Below, in pieces: positions 5,503 to 14,292 of a DNA stretch of 34,309 nucleotides (positions are counted from its first letter, which is position 1; every line of letters starts with the position of its first letter). Below the pieces are notes generated by a model. That model was not told the DNA's origin and made no database searches. It was given only the letters and a program-made list of their open reading frames with translations. The stretch comes from Bacteroidaceae bacterium. GTDB taxonomy: Bacteria; Bacteroidota; Bacteroidia; Bacteroidales; Bacteroidaceae. Position numbers and translations under genes: made by a program. The stretch is taken from NCBI GenBank assembly GCA_017429945.1, contig JAFRNY010000056.1, positions 1 to 34,309 of the forward strand, given 5' to 3'.

Positions 5503-6906
5503 TTAATTTTCTTCTACCAAAGAGCCTGCGGCATCTGTGATTTTCCTGATGAAGCGCTTCCATGCGCTAGGTTTTTTCGGCTCGTCTTTAGCATCCGACT
5601 CGAGAGTGGCTTCGGCCACGTCGTCTGCGTTTGGCTGGGATGCCTCGCCGGTTTGGCCTTTGTTGCCTTTAACCACGCCGTCGCCGTTCTCAGAGGGTGT
5701 GCCAACGAATGTGGGATCTTCCTTCTGCTTATCGGTGAAGAGGTCTGGTTCTACGGGTTTCTCGTCGGTGCAGTCCTCTTCGCCGCGGCGTAACATGGCC
5801 ACGAGTGTTGCCAGCGTGTTGCTCTGCGGATCGAGTTTGAGGTTGGTGGTATAGTCGAGCGTAGGGGGCATAATGCGTGTCTTCACCTTGTCGAAGCTAT
5901 GGTATGCATTGAAGGCCACTTCCATGTTGGGCATGTTGGCAGCGCCTCCTGTGAAGATAATTCCAGAGAGCAGGCGGTCGGCAAAGTCCTTGACCTGAGC
6001 CCAAACATTATCGAGGATTTCCTGCTGCCTTGCTTCGATGATGTCTTGCAGGCGTGAGAGCTCGATATGGCGATCGTTGCTCAGGCTGATGGTGCGTGCC
6101 TCCTGCGTGTCGGTGTCGACATAAGCATTGCCGTAAGCCTTCTTCAGGTTCTCGGCCTCGTCGTGCTCGATATGGAGCAACGTTGCTATATCGTTGGTGA
6201 TGCTGTTGCCTCCGAGGGGTATTACAACGAGGTGGCGCAGAATGTTTTTCTCATAGATTGCCACGGTGGTCGTCTCTGCGCCGAAGTCGACGAGAGCACA
6301 GCCAGAGCGCTTCTCCGGGTCGGTGAGCAGATAGCCTGAGAGCAGCAGGGGCGTAATGAACACACCAGCCTCTTCGAGCTTGGCGCCTCGGAGACAGGCA
6401 CGAATCTTCTCACACAGGTCGCGACGAGCCACGATATTCTGATAGCAACCCTCGATGCGGTCGGCCATAATACCTACAGGCGCCGTAGTGAGGTGATTGC
6501 CAACGCGATACTCCTGGGGCACTACATCGAGGATTTCGGCCTCAGGATACTGCTGGTTGCGGTTGTCTTCGTTTATACTTTCGATTATCTCTTCGCTTAT
6601 AGCCACTTTGACATCAAGCTGCCGGCGTACTGTATTAGCCACAGTTCGCAGCGACTGGCCATTTACACCAACATATACCTTATTGACAAACACCTTCTGC
6701 CGCTCCTCAATACGCTTGATGATAGCGGCGACAGCCTGTATCGTCTTGTCGATATTGTAGATCACGCCTTTGTGGATACTGTCAGGAGCCGTCTCCTTCT
6801 CGTAGCCGAGCACATGGAGGGTGCCGTCGGGTAGCTTCTGCCCGATCATAGCCCGTATTGATGACGAGCCTAGTTCTACGGCAACGATGTTTTTTTCTGT
6901 TCCCAT
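5503..6906 (-). CDS. ftsA: cell division protein FtsA (actin-like membrane anchor of the Z-ring)
   Basis: FtsA is an actin-fold ATPase that tethers FtsZ to the membrane. The phosphate-1 motif VAVELGSSSIRA (about 9-20), the phosphate-2 segment CALVDFGAETTTVAIY (about 208-223) and the adenosine motif IIFTGGAANMPN (about 316-327) are visible. The SHS2/1C subdomain lies between about 85 and 165. The C-terminus ends in a basic amphipathic helix (WKRFIRKIT, about 447-455), the expected membrane-targeting sequence. It is separated from the core by an acidic low-complexity linker of about 65 residues, which accounts for the length of 467. It lies between ftsQ (37-base gap) and ftsZ (27-base gap). Confidence 0.97.
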   Translation of the reverse strand: MGTEKNIVAVELGSSSIRAMIGQKLPDGTLHVLGYEKETAPDSIHKGVIYNIDKTIQAVAAIIKRIEERQKVFVNKVYVGVNGQSLRTVANTVRRQLDVKVAISEEIIESINEDNRNQQYPEAEILDVVPQEYRVGNHLTTAPVGIMADRIEGCYQNIVARRDLCEKIRACLRGAKLEEAGVFITPLLLSGYLLTDPEKRSGCALVDFGAETTTVAIYEKNILRHLVVIPLGGNSITNDIATLLHIEHDEAENLKKAYGNAYVDTDTQEARTISLSNDRHIELSRLQDIIEARQQEILDNVWAQVKDFADRLLSGIIFTGGAANMPNMEVAFNAYHSFDKVKTRIMPPTLDYTTNLKLDPQSNTLATLVAMLRRGEEDCTDEKPVEPDLFTDKQKEDPTFVGTPSENGDGVVKGNKGQTGEASQPNADDVAEATLESDAKDEPKKPSAWKRFIRKITDAAGSLVEEN

Positions 6907-6943
6907 GATTATATGTCGTTTATCGTTATTCTGTCTACGTCAC

Positions 6944-7684
6944 TCACTGCCGGGAGGCTATGACTTGATTTTCGAACTTGAGATTAATTTTCTTGTAGAT
7001 ATTCCAGCCGGCCTTGCTAAGACCTTCATCATAGAACGTGGATAAGCGTTGCAGCTTCTCGGCTACCTTAGAAGTGTCGCCAAGGATGACAATGTGGTTG
7101 GCGCCGACTGGTGTCAGCTCTATCTCGCCATCCGCCGCTACGTGAATCTCCTGGATCTGACTGGACCATCGAGGATCAGCGGTTATAGTGCGCGCCATAC
7201 TTGAGTACAAGCGCCCTGCCGATGAGCGATGCACATTGCCCGTCATTACGATGAGGTCGACGGTGTGATGGCCACGAGGCATTGTACCGCCTTGATTATC
7301 GATATAGAAGTCATCACCATTTTGGTTGATAACGTGGAGCAACGGTATGCGGGGCGTAACGCGAATGGCCACTTTGTCTTCGGCCGTAGTGTAGCACAGT
7401 GCGTTTTCGATATACGGATTCTCCTCGAGCACGCTCTCCATGGCCGCCAAATCAATATCCGAGAGTTTCTCTCCTTCAGGGAAGGTCTTGTGGGTTGTCA
7501 GCCACTCCCGTATCTCGTTTTCACCAATGAAGCCAGTGTTGTAGCTGTCATCGACTATAATGTCAAGACCCGTACACTCCTGCCCCTCAGCCGGACGACT
7601 GAAGGTGACTATGGCGAAGACGAGATATGCGGCCACGCCAAAGAGAATGAAAATCTTGAGTAAGGTCTTTAACATCTTAGACAT
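6944..7684 (-). CDS. ftsQ: cell division protein FtsQ
   Basis: A 246-residue bitopic protein with a short basic cytoplasmic start, one membrane helix at about residues 7-25 (TLLKIFILFGVAAYLVFAI) and a periplasmic domain. A POTRA-like segment begins near residue 42 (LDIIVDDSYNTGFIGENEI) and includes LAAMESVLEENPYIENALCY, followed by the beta domain. In the divisome FtsQ links FtsL-type proteins to late components. Recognition rests on topology, the POTRA-like pattern and its place between murC and ftsA, since FtsQ sequences are poorly conserved. The start at 7684 is 12 bases after the murC stop. M4 is an alternative start. Confidence 0.9.
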   Translation of the reverse strand: MSKMLKTLLKIFILFGVAAYLVFAIVTFSRPAEGQECTGLDIIVDDSYNTGFIGENEIREWLTTHKTFPEGEKLSDIDLAAMESVLEENPYIENALCYTTAEDKVAIRVTPRIPLLHVINQNGDDFYIDNQGGTMPRGHHTVDLIVMTGNVHRSSAGRLYSSMARTITADPRWSSQIQEIHVAADGEIELTPVGANHIVILGDTSKVAEKLQRLSTFYDEGLSKAGWNIYKKINLKFENQVIASRQ

Positions 7685-7696
7685 TGATCTTTGTGC

Positions 7697-9064
7697 TTAT
7701 TGATTCTGAACGATTTCAGCTATTGCCGAGGCATAGTCGTCTAAATCTCCTGCCCCGAGGGTAATGAGGACATCGAAGTGCGTGTTGCGGACGACCTCGA
7801 GGACGTCGGCCTTACTGATGAGGCGATGCTCCACTCCTGGTTTTAGATTATCGAGGATAATCTGGCTGGTGACACCTGGAATAGGCTGCTCACGTGCAGG
7901 ATATATCTCGGTAAGGATAACCTCGTCGAGCTGCGAGAGGGCATCAGCAAACTCACGATAGAAGTCACGAGTGCGAGTATATAGGTGAGGTTGGAAGATG
8001 CCTACGATGCGTTTTCCTGGATATACCTCACGAATGCTCTTTATGCTTTGGCGAATCTCCTCGGGATGGTGAGCATAATCGCTCAGATAGGCTTTGTCGG
8101 CCGTACGCACATGAAAGTCGAATCGGCGATCTACACCACAGAATGAAGCCATGCCCCTGCGGATTTCCTCTGCCGTGGCTCCTGCTATCTGTGCCAGAGC
8201 CATTGCGGCAATGCCGTTTTCGATGTTTATTCCTACGGGCACGCCGAGGCTAATATCCTTTATGCAACCCAACGGCGAGATGAGGTCAAAGCATATTTCG
8301 CCACCACCTATACGGAGGTTGGCAGCATGGAAGTCGCCTTCGTCGCGCGAATATGTGTAGGTCGTTACGCCTTCTGGGACGTTTGGCTGCATCTCGAGCC
8401 CAGTGTGAATGACGAGGAAGCCACCCGGCTTAATCAACTCGGTGTAATGGCGGAAGCTCTCGAGATAAGCTTCTTTGGTGCCATAGATATCGAGGTGGTC
8501 GGGGTCGGTTGCCGTAATGACTGTAGCGTAGGGCCTGAGCCAATGGAAAGAGCGGTCGAACTCGTCGGCTTCGATGACTACATACTCGCTCTCGGGAGCA
8601 AGGATATAATTGGTACCATAGTTCTTGGTGATGCCTCCGAGGAAGGCATTGCAGTCGACATGGCTCTGATGAAGCAGGTGAGCCGTCATGCTGCTCGTGG
8701 TGGTCTTGCCGTGCGTGCCGGCAACGCAAAGGCCGCGAAGCGACTGTGTCAGCGTCCCGAGCACCTGAGCGCGCTTCTGTAGGTCGAAGTGATGAATCAG
8801 GAAATATTGGAATTCTGAGTGCTGGGCTGGTATGGCGGGAGTATATACCACAAGCGTGGAGCTCTCATCGAGGAAGGCTTGGGGAATGAGAGCCACGTCA
8901 TCATCATAGTGGATGAGAGCGCCCTCAGCCTCCAGCTCACGCGTGAGCGGCGTGGGCGTCTTATCGTAGCCGCCGACGTTGAGGCCTTTTTTGAGATAGT
9001 AGCGCGCTATGGCGCTCATGCCTATGCCACCTATTCCTATGAAATATACGGATTTATATTGCAT
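7697..9064 (-). CDS. murC: UDP-N-acetylmuramate--L-alanine ligase MurC
   Basis: MurC adds L-alanine to UDP-MurNAc, the first amino acid of the peptidoglycan stem. The N-terminal Rossmann motif FIGIGGIGMSAIA (about 8-20) and the ATP-binding loop AGTHGKTTTS (about 115-124) are clear. The central domain keeps EADEFDRSF (about 166-174), and YAHHPEEI (about 335-342) marks the C-terminal domain. The length of 455 residues is normal. The enzyme is cytoplasmic and works upstream of the MurD and MurE encoded in the same operon. There is no ddl gene next to it, as is usual in Bacteroidota dcw clusters. Confidence 0.97.
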   Translation of the reverse strand: MQYKSVYFIGIGGIGMSAIARYYLKKGLNVGGYDKTPTPLTRELEAEGALIHYDDDVALIPQAFLDESSTLVVYTPAIPAQHSEFQYFLIHHFDLQKRAQVLGTLTQSLRGLCVAGTHGKTTTSSMTAHLLHQSHVDCNAFLGGITKNYGTNYILAPESEYVVIEADEFDRSFHWLRPYATVITATDPDHLDIYGTKEAYLESFRHYTELIKPGGFLVIHTGLEMQPNVPEGVTTYTYSRDEGDFHAANLRIGGGEICFDLISPLGCIKDISLGVPVGINIENGIAAMALAQIAGATAEEIRRGMASFCGVDRRFDFHVRTADKAYLSDYAHHPEEIRQSIKSIREVYPGKRIVGIFQPHLYTRTRDFYREFADALSQLDEVILTEIYPAREQPIPGVTSQIILDNLKPGVEHRLISKADVLEVVRNTHFDVLITLGAGDLDDYASAIAEIVQNQ

Positions 9065-9085
9065 TGCATTAACTTTGATAAGTTC

Positions 9086-10195
9086 TTATCGGCCGCTCAG
9101 TTTGATTACCTCCTGAGCAATAATCTTTGCCGAGTCAGGCAGAGCCATAGCCTTGGCCTGCTCTGCAATCTGCTTCAGAGTGTTGATATCTTTTGCCGTG
9201 GCAACAGCCAGTGGCAGCAGCTTCTCGCACGCCTCGTCATCGGCAACGAATAGGGCTGCGCCGCGGTCGGCCAGGGCTCTGGCATTCTTCGTCTGATGGT
9301 CCTCGGCAACGTTGGGCGACGGCACGAGAATCGACGCCTTGCCAAGCAGACACAGTTCTGAGATACTGCTCGCACCGGCACGGCTGATAACGAGATCGGC
9401 AGCGCGATAGGCCTCGTCCATATGGTTTATGAAGTCCGTGACCTTAAGGTTTTGCGGGCAACCGAGGTCCGAGAGTTTTGCTTTTATCTCTTTGAAATAG
9501 TACCCACCTGTCTGCCACACTATCTGAACGCGGCTTTCGCTGATAAGCTTAAGCTGATGGAGCACACTCTCGTTGATAGTGCGGGCTCCGAGGCTGCCGC
9601 CAACGATGAGGATGAGCGGTCGCACCGGATCAAAGCCAAGCTTGACGATGGCTTCGGCACGGCTGAGCTTACAGTCGAGCAACGCCTGTCGCACGGGATT
9701 GCCCGTGAGCATAATCTTCTCGGCTGGGAAGAAGCGCTCCATGCCCTCGTAGGCCACACAGATGCGCTTAGCCGATTTTGCCAGCAGCTTATTGGTGACG
9801 CCGGCATAGGAATTCTGTTCTTGAATGAGCGTTGGCACTCCCATCTTGGCTGCCATATTGAGGGTAGGGCCGCTGGCATAGCCACCTACGCCAACAGCCA
9901 CGTCGGGCTTGAAATCCTTGATGATACGACGTGCCATACGGCGGCTCTTCATGAGTTTCCACAGCACGCTGATGTTCTTCAGTAAATGCTTACGGTCGAA
10001 ACCTGCGACGGGTAGGCCCTTGATCTCGTAGCCGGCAGCTGGCACTCGCTGCATCTCCATCCTATCCTCAGCACCGACGAAGAGGATTTCCACATCGGGG
10101 CGCAATTCCTTGAGTGCGCCGGCAATGCTTATGGCCGGAAAAATATGGCCGCCTGTGCCGCCGCCACTTATGATGACTTTCAGATGTTTATCCAT
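9086..10195 (-). CDS. murG: undecaprenyl-PP-MurNAc-pentapeptide GlcNAc transferase MurG
   Basis: MurG transfers GlcNAc to lipid I on the inner face of the membrane, making lipid II. The GT-B fold glycine loop ISGGGTGGHIFPA (about 9-21) and the second loop IVGGSLGARTIN (about 197-208) are present. The donor-binding region shows ISRAGASSISEL (about 271-282) and PSPNVAEDHQTKNA (about 292-305). The length of 369 is normal. The 134-base gap to ftsW upstream is one of the widest in the cluster and holds a TAnnTTTG-like box, so murG may have an extra promoter. Confidence 0.97.
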   Translation of the reverse strand: MDKHLKVIISGGGTGGHIFPAISIAGALKELRPDVEILFVGAEDRMEMQRVPAAGYEIKGLPVAGFDRKHLLKNISVLWKLMKSRRMARRIIKDFKPDVAVGVGGYASGPTLNMAAKMGVPTLIQEQNSYAGVTNKLLAKSAKRICVAYEGMERFFPAEKIMLTGNPVRQALLDCKLSRAEAIVKLGFDPVRPLILIVGGSLGARTINESVLHQLKLISESRVQIVWQTGGYYFKEIKAKLSDLGCPQNLKVTDFINHMDEAYRAADLVISRAGASSISELCLLGKASILVPSPNVAEDHQTKNARALADRGAALFVADDEACEKLLPLAVATAKDINTLKQIAEQAKAMALPDSAKIIAQEVIKLSGR

Positions 10196-10235
10196 GACTT
10201 ACAACAAAGCGGGCATAAAAGCCCTTATTTGCGCG

Positions 10236-10243
10236 CAAAATTA
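10236..10243 (-). promoter_or_regulatory. possible internal promoter element ahead of murG
   Basis: The minus strand reads TAATTTTG, matching TAnnTTTG, 40 bases before the murG start in the gap between ftsW and murG. The nearest TTTG-type -33 element (10259-10256) is only 12 bases away, not the usual 19-21, so this is weak. Confidence 0.3.
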
Positions 10244-10329
10244 ACAATTTAAATTCAAAGTACGTCGTTTCGCCTAAACTTTTTCTTCCTTGAGGCTTAA
10301 ATAAGTCGCCAAGAGGTCATTTCATGAAC

Positions 10330-11532
10330 CTATGACGACATATTTTTTTCTGGTATCATTGATGCCGAGCGACTTATTGATAGCATCATTCCTATATAAG
10401 CGCAGTTCACCATGATTGAGGAACCGCCACGGCTGACCAGAGGAAGCGGTTGTCCCGTGACGGGGAATATTCCTACGGCCACCATCATATTGATGATAGC
10501 CTGCGTCACTATCAGCAATGCCAGCCCCATTATCAGGAAAGCAGGGAAATTCTTCTCGCAACGGCCTGCTATGCGCGCCGCTCGATAGAGGAGGGCGATA
10601 TACAGGAGGAGGACGAACAGACCGCCGGCCAGACCAAGTTCTTCGATTATGATGGCGTAAATAAAGTCAGAATAGGCCTGAGGCAGGAAGTCGCGAACAG
10701 AAGAGTTACCCGGGCCACAGCCGATGATATTGCTTGAAGCCACGGCGATATGCGACTGCACAACCTGCGGATTAATCGTGAGGTCGAAGTCTTCGGGATT
10801 CTCTGCAAACTCGCTATGATTGCGCACACGGTGGGCCCAGGTGGGCAAACGTTTCAGCACGGGCACCTGCTCCAATTTGGCCAGTGTGTCCTCTGGAGTG
10901 TAACGGAGTACAGCATAACCCATAGAACCGGTAATGGCCAGAAAGCCTATCAGTGCGCCAAGGTACTTCCAAGGCACCCCGCCTACAAACATCATCAGCA
11001 GTACGACCATGAATGTGAGCATCGCCGTAGATAAGTTCTCTGAGACGATGAGTCCGCAAATGACCACGGCAAATCCCATTATCCATTTGAAGGCTGATGC
11101 CGTGGCACCGCGCTCGTCGCGCATGACGCTGAGAATCCATGCCACTACGACCACGAGCGAGCCCTTGGCTATCTCTGAGGGCTGGAATGAAATGCCGGCG
11201 ATAGACATCCAACGGTTGGTATCGTTCAAGCTTCCAGAAAAGAATACAGCAATAAGCAGTATGACGCTTATGAGCGGGCCGGCAGCTGCAATCCAACCGA
11301 AATAGCGGCACGGAATGCGATGCACAACCCACGCCACACCAACGCCTACGGCCAAATATACCGTATGCATAAGCACGGGACTCCAGTAAGCTCCCTTGTT
11401 GAAAGTCATATTGCTGGAGGCGCTGTAGACTTCCAAGATGGAGATTATGCATAGGAAGAAAAGTACCATCCACAGTACCTTGTCGCCCTCGAAGAGCGTG
11501 CTCAGATTTTCGGTGCGTTCTTTTATGCTCAT
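10330..11532 (-). CDS. ftsW: septal peptidoglycan polymerase FtsW (SEDS family)
   Basis: FtsW is the SEDS-family glycosyltransferase that polymerises lipid II at the septum together with FtsI. The 400-residue protein is almost wholly membrane helices (about ten). SEDS landmarks include NDTNRWMSIAGISFQPSEIAK (about 103-123) and the late segment PLVSRGGSSIM (about 362-372). The large periplasmic loop, about residues 210-280, contains the conserved Q-S-x-I-A (QSHIAVASSNIIGCGPG). Its place between murD and murG supports FtsW rather than RodA. A 55-base gap separates it from murD. Confidence 0.96.
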   Translation of the reverse strand: MSIKERTENLSTLFEGDKVLWMVLFFLCIISILEVYSASSNMTFNKGAYWSPVLMHTVYLAVGVGVAWVVHRIPCRYFGWIAAAGPLISVILLIAVFFSGSLNDTNRWMSIAGISFQPSEIAKGSLVVVVAWILSVMRDERGATASAFKWIMGFAVVICGLIVSENLSTAMLTFMVVLLMMFVGGVPWKYLGALIGFLAITGSMGYAVLRYTPEDTLAKLEQVPVLKRLPTWAHRVRNHSEFAENPEDFDLTINPQVVQSHIAVASSNIIGCGPGNSSVRDFLPQAYSDFIYAIIIEELGLAGGLFVLLLYIALLYRAARIAGRCEKNFPAFLIMGLALLIVTQAIINMMVAVGIFPVTGQPLPLVSRGGSSIMVNCAYIGMMLSISRSASMIPEKNMSS

Positions 11533-11587
11533 ATTCCTAACTTATTACTCATATTCATCATCCCTAATCCATATTCACTAAGCCTAC

Positions 11588-12919
11588 TCACAAGGCTCTG
11601 ACCAGCGATTTGAACTGCTCGCCGCGGTCCTCCATATTCTTGAAGAGGTCGAAGCTGGCGCAGCAGGGCGAAAGCAACACAGTGTCGCCGGGCTCGGCCA
11701 TACGGTAGCAGGCTTCGACGCAGTCTTTCATCGAGTGGACTTCGGCCACAGGCAGGCCCATGGGATCGAAGAAAGCATGCAGCTTACGGTTGTCCACGCC
11801 GAGGAAAACGAGGCCCTTACATTTTTTGCTGACGAGTTCGCGAATCTGCTCATAGTCATTGCCTTTATCGAGACCTCCGAGTATGAGGACCGTAGGCTGC
11901 GTCATACTCTCCAGGGCATACCAGCAAGCATCTACGTTCGTCGCTTTAGAGTCGTTGATGAACGTTATGCCATGCACTTTGCACACGAATTCCAGGCGGT
12001 GCTCCACACCCTCGAAGTCACTGAGGCTTTGGCGTATGACCTCGCTTGAGATACCGCTGAGGTCAGCAGCGATGCCGGCTGCAAGCGAGTTGTACATATT
12101 ATGCTTGCCCGTTAGTGCCAGATCCTCCTGCTCCATATTGAATGGCGTTGGTCGCTCGATGACGTATTCGCCATCGGCGATATAGCCTATCATGCCCTGT
12201 TTCTTGATTATGCTGAACGGGCACATCCGGCTTTCGATATGGTATTTTTCCAATTCTTTGGTGACGACAGGGTCCTCGTTCCAATAGATGAAGGCATCGT
12301 CCTTGGTTTGGTTCTGAACGATACGCATCTTCGAGTCGGTGTACTCTTGCATTGAGTTGTGGTAACGATCTAGATGGTCGGGCGTAATATTCAAGAGGAT
12401 GGCGATGTTTGCACGGAAGTCATACATATTGTCGAGCTGAAAACTGGAAAGCTCGATGACGTAGTAAGCATGCGGATCCTCAGCCACCTGCAGCGCCAGC
12501 GAGCGGCCGATGTTACCAGCGAGACCGACGTCGTAGCCTGCCTGCTTGAAGATGTGGTATATGAGGCTCGTTGTCGTGGTTTTGCCATTAGAGCCCGTGA
12601 TGCAGATCATCTGCGAGTTAGTGTACCGGCCTGCGAACTCTATCTCCGAGATAATTGGTATGCCGGCCTCTTTCACCTTAACGACCATGGGTGCCGTGTC
12701 AGGGATTCCTGGGCTTTTGATTATCTCGTCGGCGTTGAGAACCAGAGATTCAGTATGCCGACCTTCTTCCCAAGCTATGCCATGCTCATCGAGCATCTGC
12801 TTGTAGTGGGGTTTTATGGAGCCCATATCCGTCACAAAGACATCGAAACCCTCCTTCTTTGCGAGAACGGCAGCCCCGACGCCGCTCTCTGCGGCTCCTA
12901 ATATAACGATTCTTTTCAT
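11588..12919 (-). CDS. murD: UDP-N-acetylmuramoyl-L-alanine--D-glutamate ligase MurD
   Basis: MurD adds D-glutamate to UDP-MurNAc-L-Ala in the cytoplasm. With the ATG at 12919 (MKRIVILGAAESGVG) the protein has 443 residues, the normal length. A longer reading from 12979 would overlap mraY and add a non-homologous start. The ATP loop ITGSNGKTTT is at about 107-116, and the central ELSSFQLDN and the later FINDSKATN segment are characteristic. Its start lies two bases after the mraY stop, so the two are probably translationally coupled. Confidence 0.97.
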   Translation of the reverse strand: MKRIVILGAAESGVGAAVLAKKEGFDVFVTDMGSIKPHYKQMLDEHGIAWEEGRHTESLVLNADEIIKSPGIPDTAPMVVKVKEAGIPIISEIEFAGRYTNSQMICITGSNGKTTTTSLIYHIFKQAGYDVGLAGNIGRSLALQVAEDPHAYYVIELSSFQLDNMYDFRANIAILLNITPDHLDRYHNSMQEYTDSKMRIVQNQTKDDAFIYWNEDPVVTKELEKYHIESRMCPFSIIKKQGMIGYIADGEYVIERPTPFNMEQEDLALTGKHNMYNSLAAGIAADLSGISSEVIRQSLSDFEGVEHRLEFVCKVHGITFINDSKATNVDACWYALESMTQPTVLILGGLDKGNDYEQIRELVSKKCKGLVFLGVDNRKLHAFFDPMGLPVAEVHSMKDCVEACYRMAEPGDTVLLSPCCASFDLFKNMEDRGEQFKSLVRAL

Positions 12920-12921
12920 TC

Positions 12922-14184
12922 TTATCTGATCTTTAGTGTTACGATGGCGAGGGCGCACATCATTATAGAGACAATCCAAAAGCGAGTAGTTACCTTTGAC
13001 TCAAGCCAGCAGCCCTTAGGCCAGTTGAATAGTATCTTGAAGTCTGCCGGGATCTGGTCGGGGCGCACGCGGAAGGCATCGTGTATCGGAGCGCGCTTGA
13101 ACACGCGGAGCTTCAATCCCTTGCGATTGCCATAGCGCGCATAGTTCGTCTGTGCCAGCACGCTCACGCTCTCTATGAAGAAGATGAAGCAGATGAGCGG
13201 CAGCAAGAGTTCCTTGTGAATGATAATAGCTGTGACGGCTATGATTCCTCCGATGGCCAACGAACCTGTGTCGCCCATAAATACTTGAGCCGGATAGGCG
13301 TTGTACCAGAGGAAGCCTATGAGCGCTCCTACGAATGCCATAAGGAATACCACAAGTTCTTCGGAGCCCGGGATATACATAATATTAAGGTAGGCCGCAA
13401 ACTCTGTGTGGGACGAGACATAGGCCAGGATGGCCAGCGCGAAGCACATTATAGCCGAGTTGCCGGCACACATTCCGTCCATCCCATCGTTCATATTTGC
13501 GCCGTTGCTAACAGCCATGACTATGAAGATTGTAACCAACACGAAAAGCACCCAACCCGCAGCACTCTTATATTTGCCGAGCCACGAGCAGGCCTCGGTG
13601 TAGCTCAGGTTGTTGTTCTTCACGAAAGGTATGGTCGTGAGCGTGCTCTTGACGGGCTCGCTCTTGTGAACAATCTCTACGCCTTCCTGTTTCTGAATGC
13701 TCACATTTTCGCGGATGACCGCATCAGGGCTCAGCCACAGCACCAGTCCCACGATTAGGCCCAACACTGCCTGGCCGGCCAACTTGACAATAGGACGCAT
13801 GCCGTCCTTGCTCTGGGTCAGTTTCTTGTAGTCATCGACGAAGCCGAGAAGACCCAGCCACAGGGTGGTGCCGAGCATCAGCAGCATATAAATGTTGCGC
13901 AGGCGGCCAAAGAGGAGGGCTGGCACCACCGTAGCCACGATGATGATGATTCCGCCCATCGTAGGCACCCCTTTTTTCTCCACACCGTAAGGGTCGATGC
14001 TCGCGTCGCGCTGCTGCTCACTGAAGTTGCGGCGCTTCATATACTTAATGAACCACTCGCCAAACCATGCAGAAATCATAAGCGAGAGCACAAGAGTCAA
14101 GATGGCTCGGAACGAGATATAGCTCCACATGTGGGAACCTGGAATCCCGAACTCGTTGAGGTATCTGAAGAGGTAGTACAGCAT
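12922..14184 (-). CDS. mraY: phospho-MurNAc-pentapeptide translocase MraY
   Basis: MraY moves phospho-MurNAc-pentapeptide from UDP to undecaprenyl phosphate, forming lipid I. I start it at 14184 (MLYYLFRYL), giving 420 residues. The longer open frame to 14259 only adds a phenylalanine- and histidine-rich stretch encoded by a simple repeat. About ten membrane helices are seen, with the conserved cytoplasmic motifs FVDDYKK, NGANMNDGMDGM (including the acidic catalytic residues) and YPAQVFMGDTGSLA. A periplasmic or loop insert of about 50 residues between helices 5 and 6, with KNNNLSYTEA, looks like the longer Bacteroidota form. The gene overlaps nothing and is tightly followed by murD. Confidence 0.97.
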   Translation of the reverse strand: MLYYLFRYLNEFGIPGSHMWSYISFRAILTLVLSLMISAWFGEWFIKYMKRRNFSEQQRDASIDPYGVEKKGVPTMGGIIIIVATVVPALLFGRLRNIYMLLMLGTTLWLGLLGFVDDYKKLTQSKDGMRPIVKLAGQAVLGLIVGLVLWLSPDAVIRENVSIQKQEGVEIVHKSEPVKSTLTTIPFVKNNNLSYTEACSWLGKYKSAAGWVLFVLVTIFIVMAVSNGANMNDGMDGMCAGNSAIMCFALAILAYVSSHTEFAAYLNIMYIPGSEELVVFLMAFVGALIGFLWYNAYPAQVFMGDTGSLAIGGIIAVTAIIIHKELLLPLICFIFFIESVSVLAQTNYARYGNRKGLKLRVFKRAPIHDAFRVRPDQIPADFKILFNWPKGCWLESKVTTRFWIVSIMMCALAIVTLKIR

Positions 14185-14245
14185 GACGAATGACGAATGA
14201 AAAAAATGAAAAAATGAAAAGTGAAAAGTGAAAAGTGAAAAATGA
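14185..14245. repeat. short tandem repeats (AATGACG and GTGAAAA units) at the mraY start
   Basis: Reading the plus strand, copies of GACGAAT are followed by AAAAAATG and then three GTGAAAA copies. They begin right at the mraY ATG and run toward murE. Read as protein they would give the repetitive HFSLFTFHF extension that I leave out of MraY. Confidence 0.85.
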
Positions 14246-14262
14246 GGTTTACTTACCATTCT

Positions 14263-14282
14263 CTCCCCCCCCCTCGGGGGAG
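14263..14282. other. C/G-run stem-loop inside the dcw operon (murE-mraY gap)
   Basis: CTCCCCC (14263-14269) and GGGGGAG (14276-14282) form a perfect 7-bp, nearly all G-C stem with a 6-base loop, 10 bases after the murE stop on the minus strand. No T-run follows, so it is not a classic terminator. It could stabilise the upstream message or dampen expression between murE and mraY. It resembles dispersed palindromic intergenic elements, which I cannot check here. Confidence 0.6.
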
Positions 14283-14292
14283 TCGGAGGGGG

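Noticed and set aside
5011-5793. 260-codon open frame antisense to ftsZ/ftsA
   Set aside because: It crosses two well-identified division genes and has no family features.
10262-10310. Terminator between ftsW and murG
   Set aside because: Only a 4-bp stem with a long loop can be formed and no T-run follows it in the right place.
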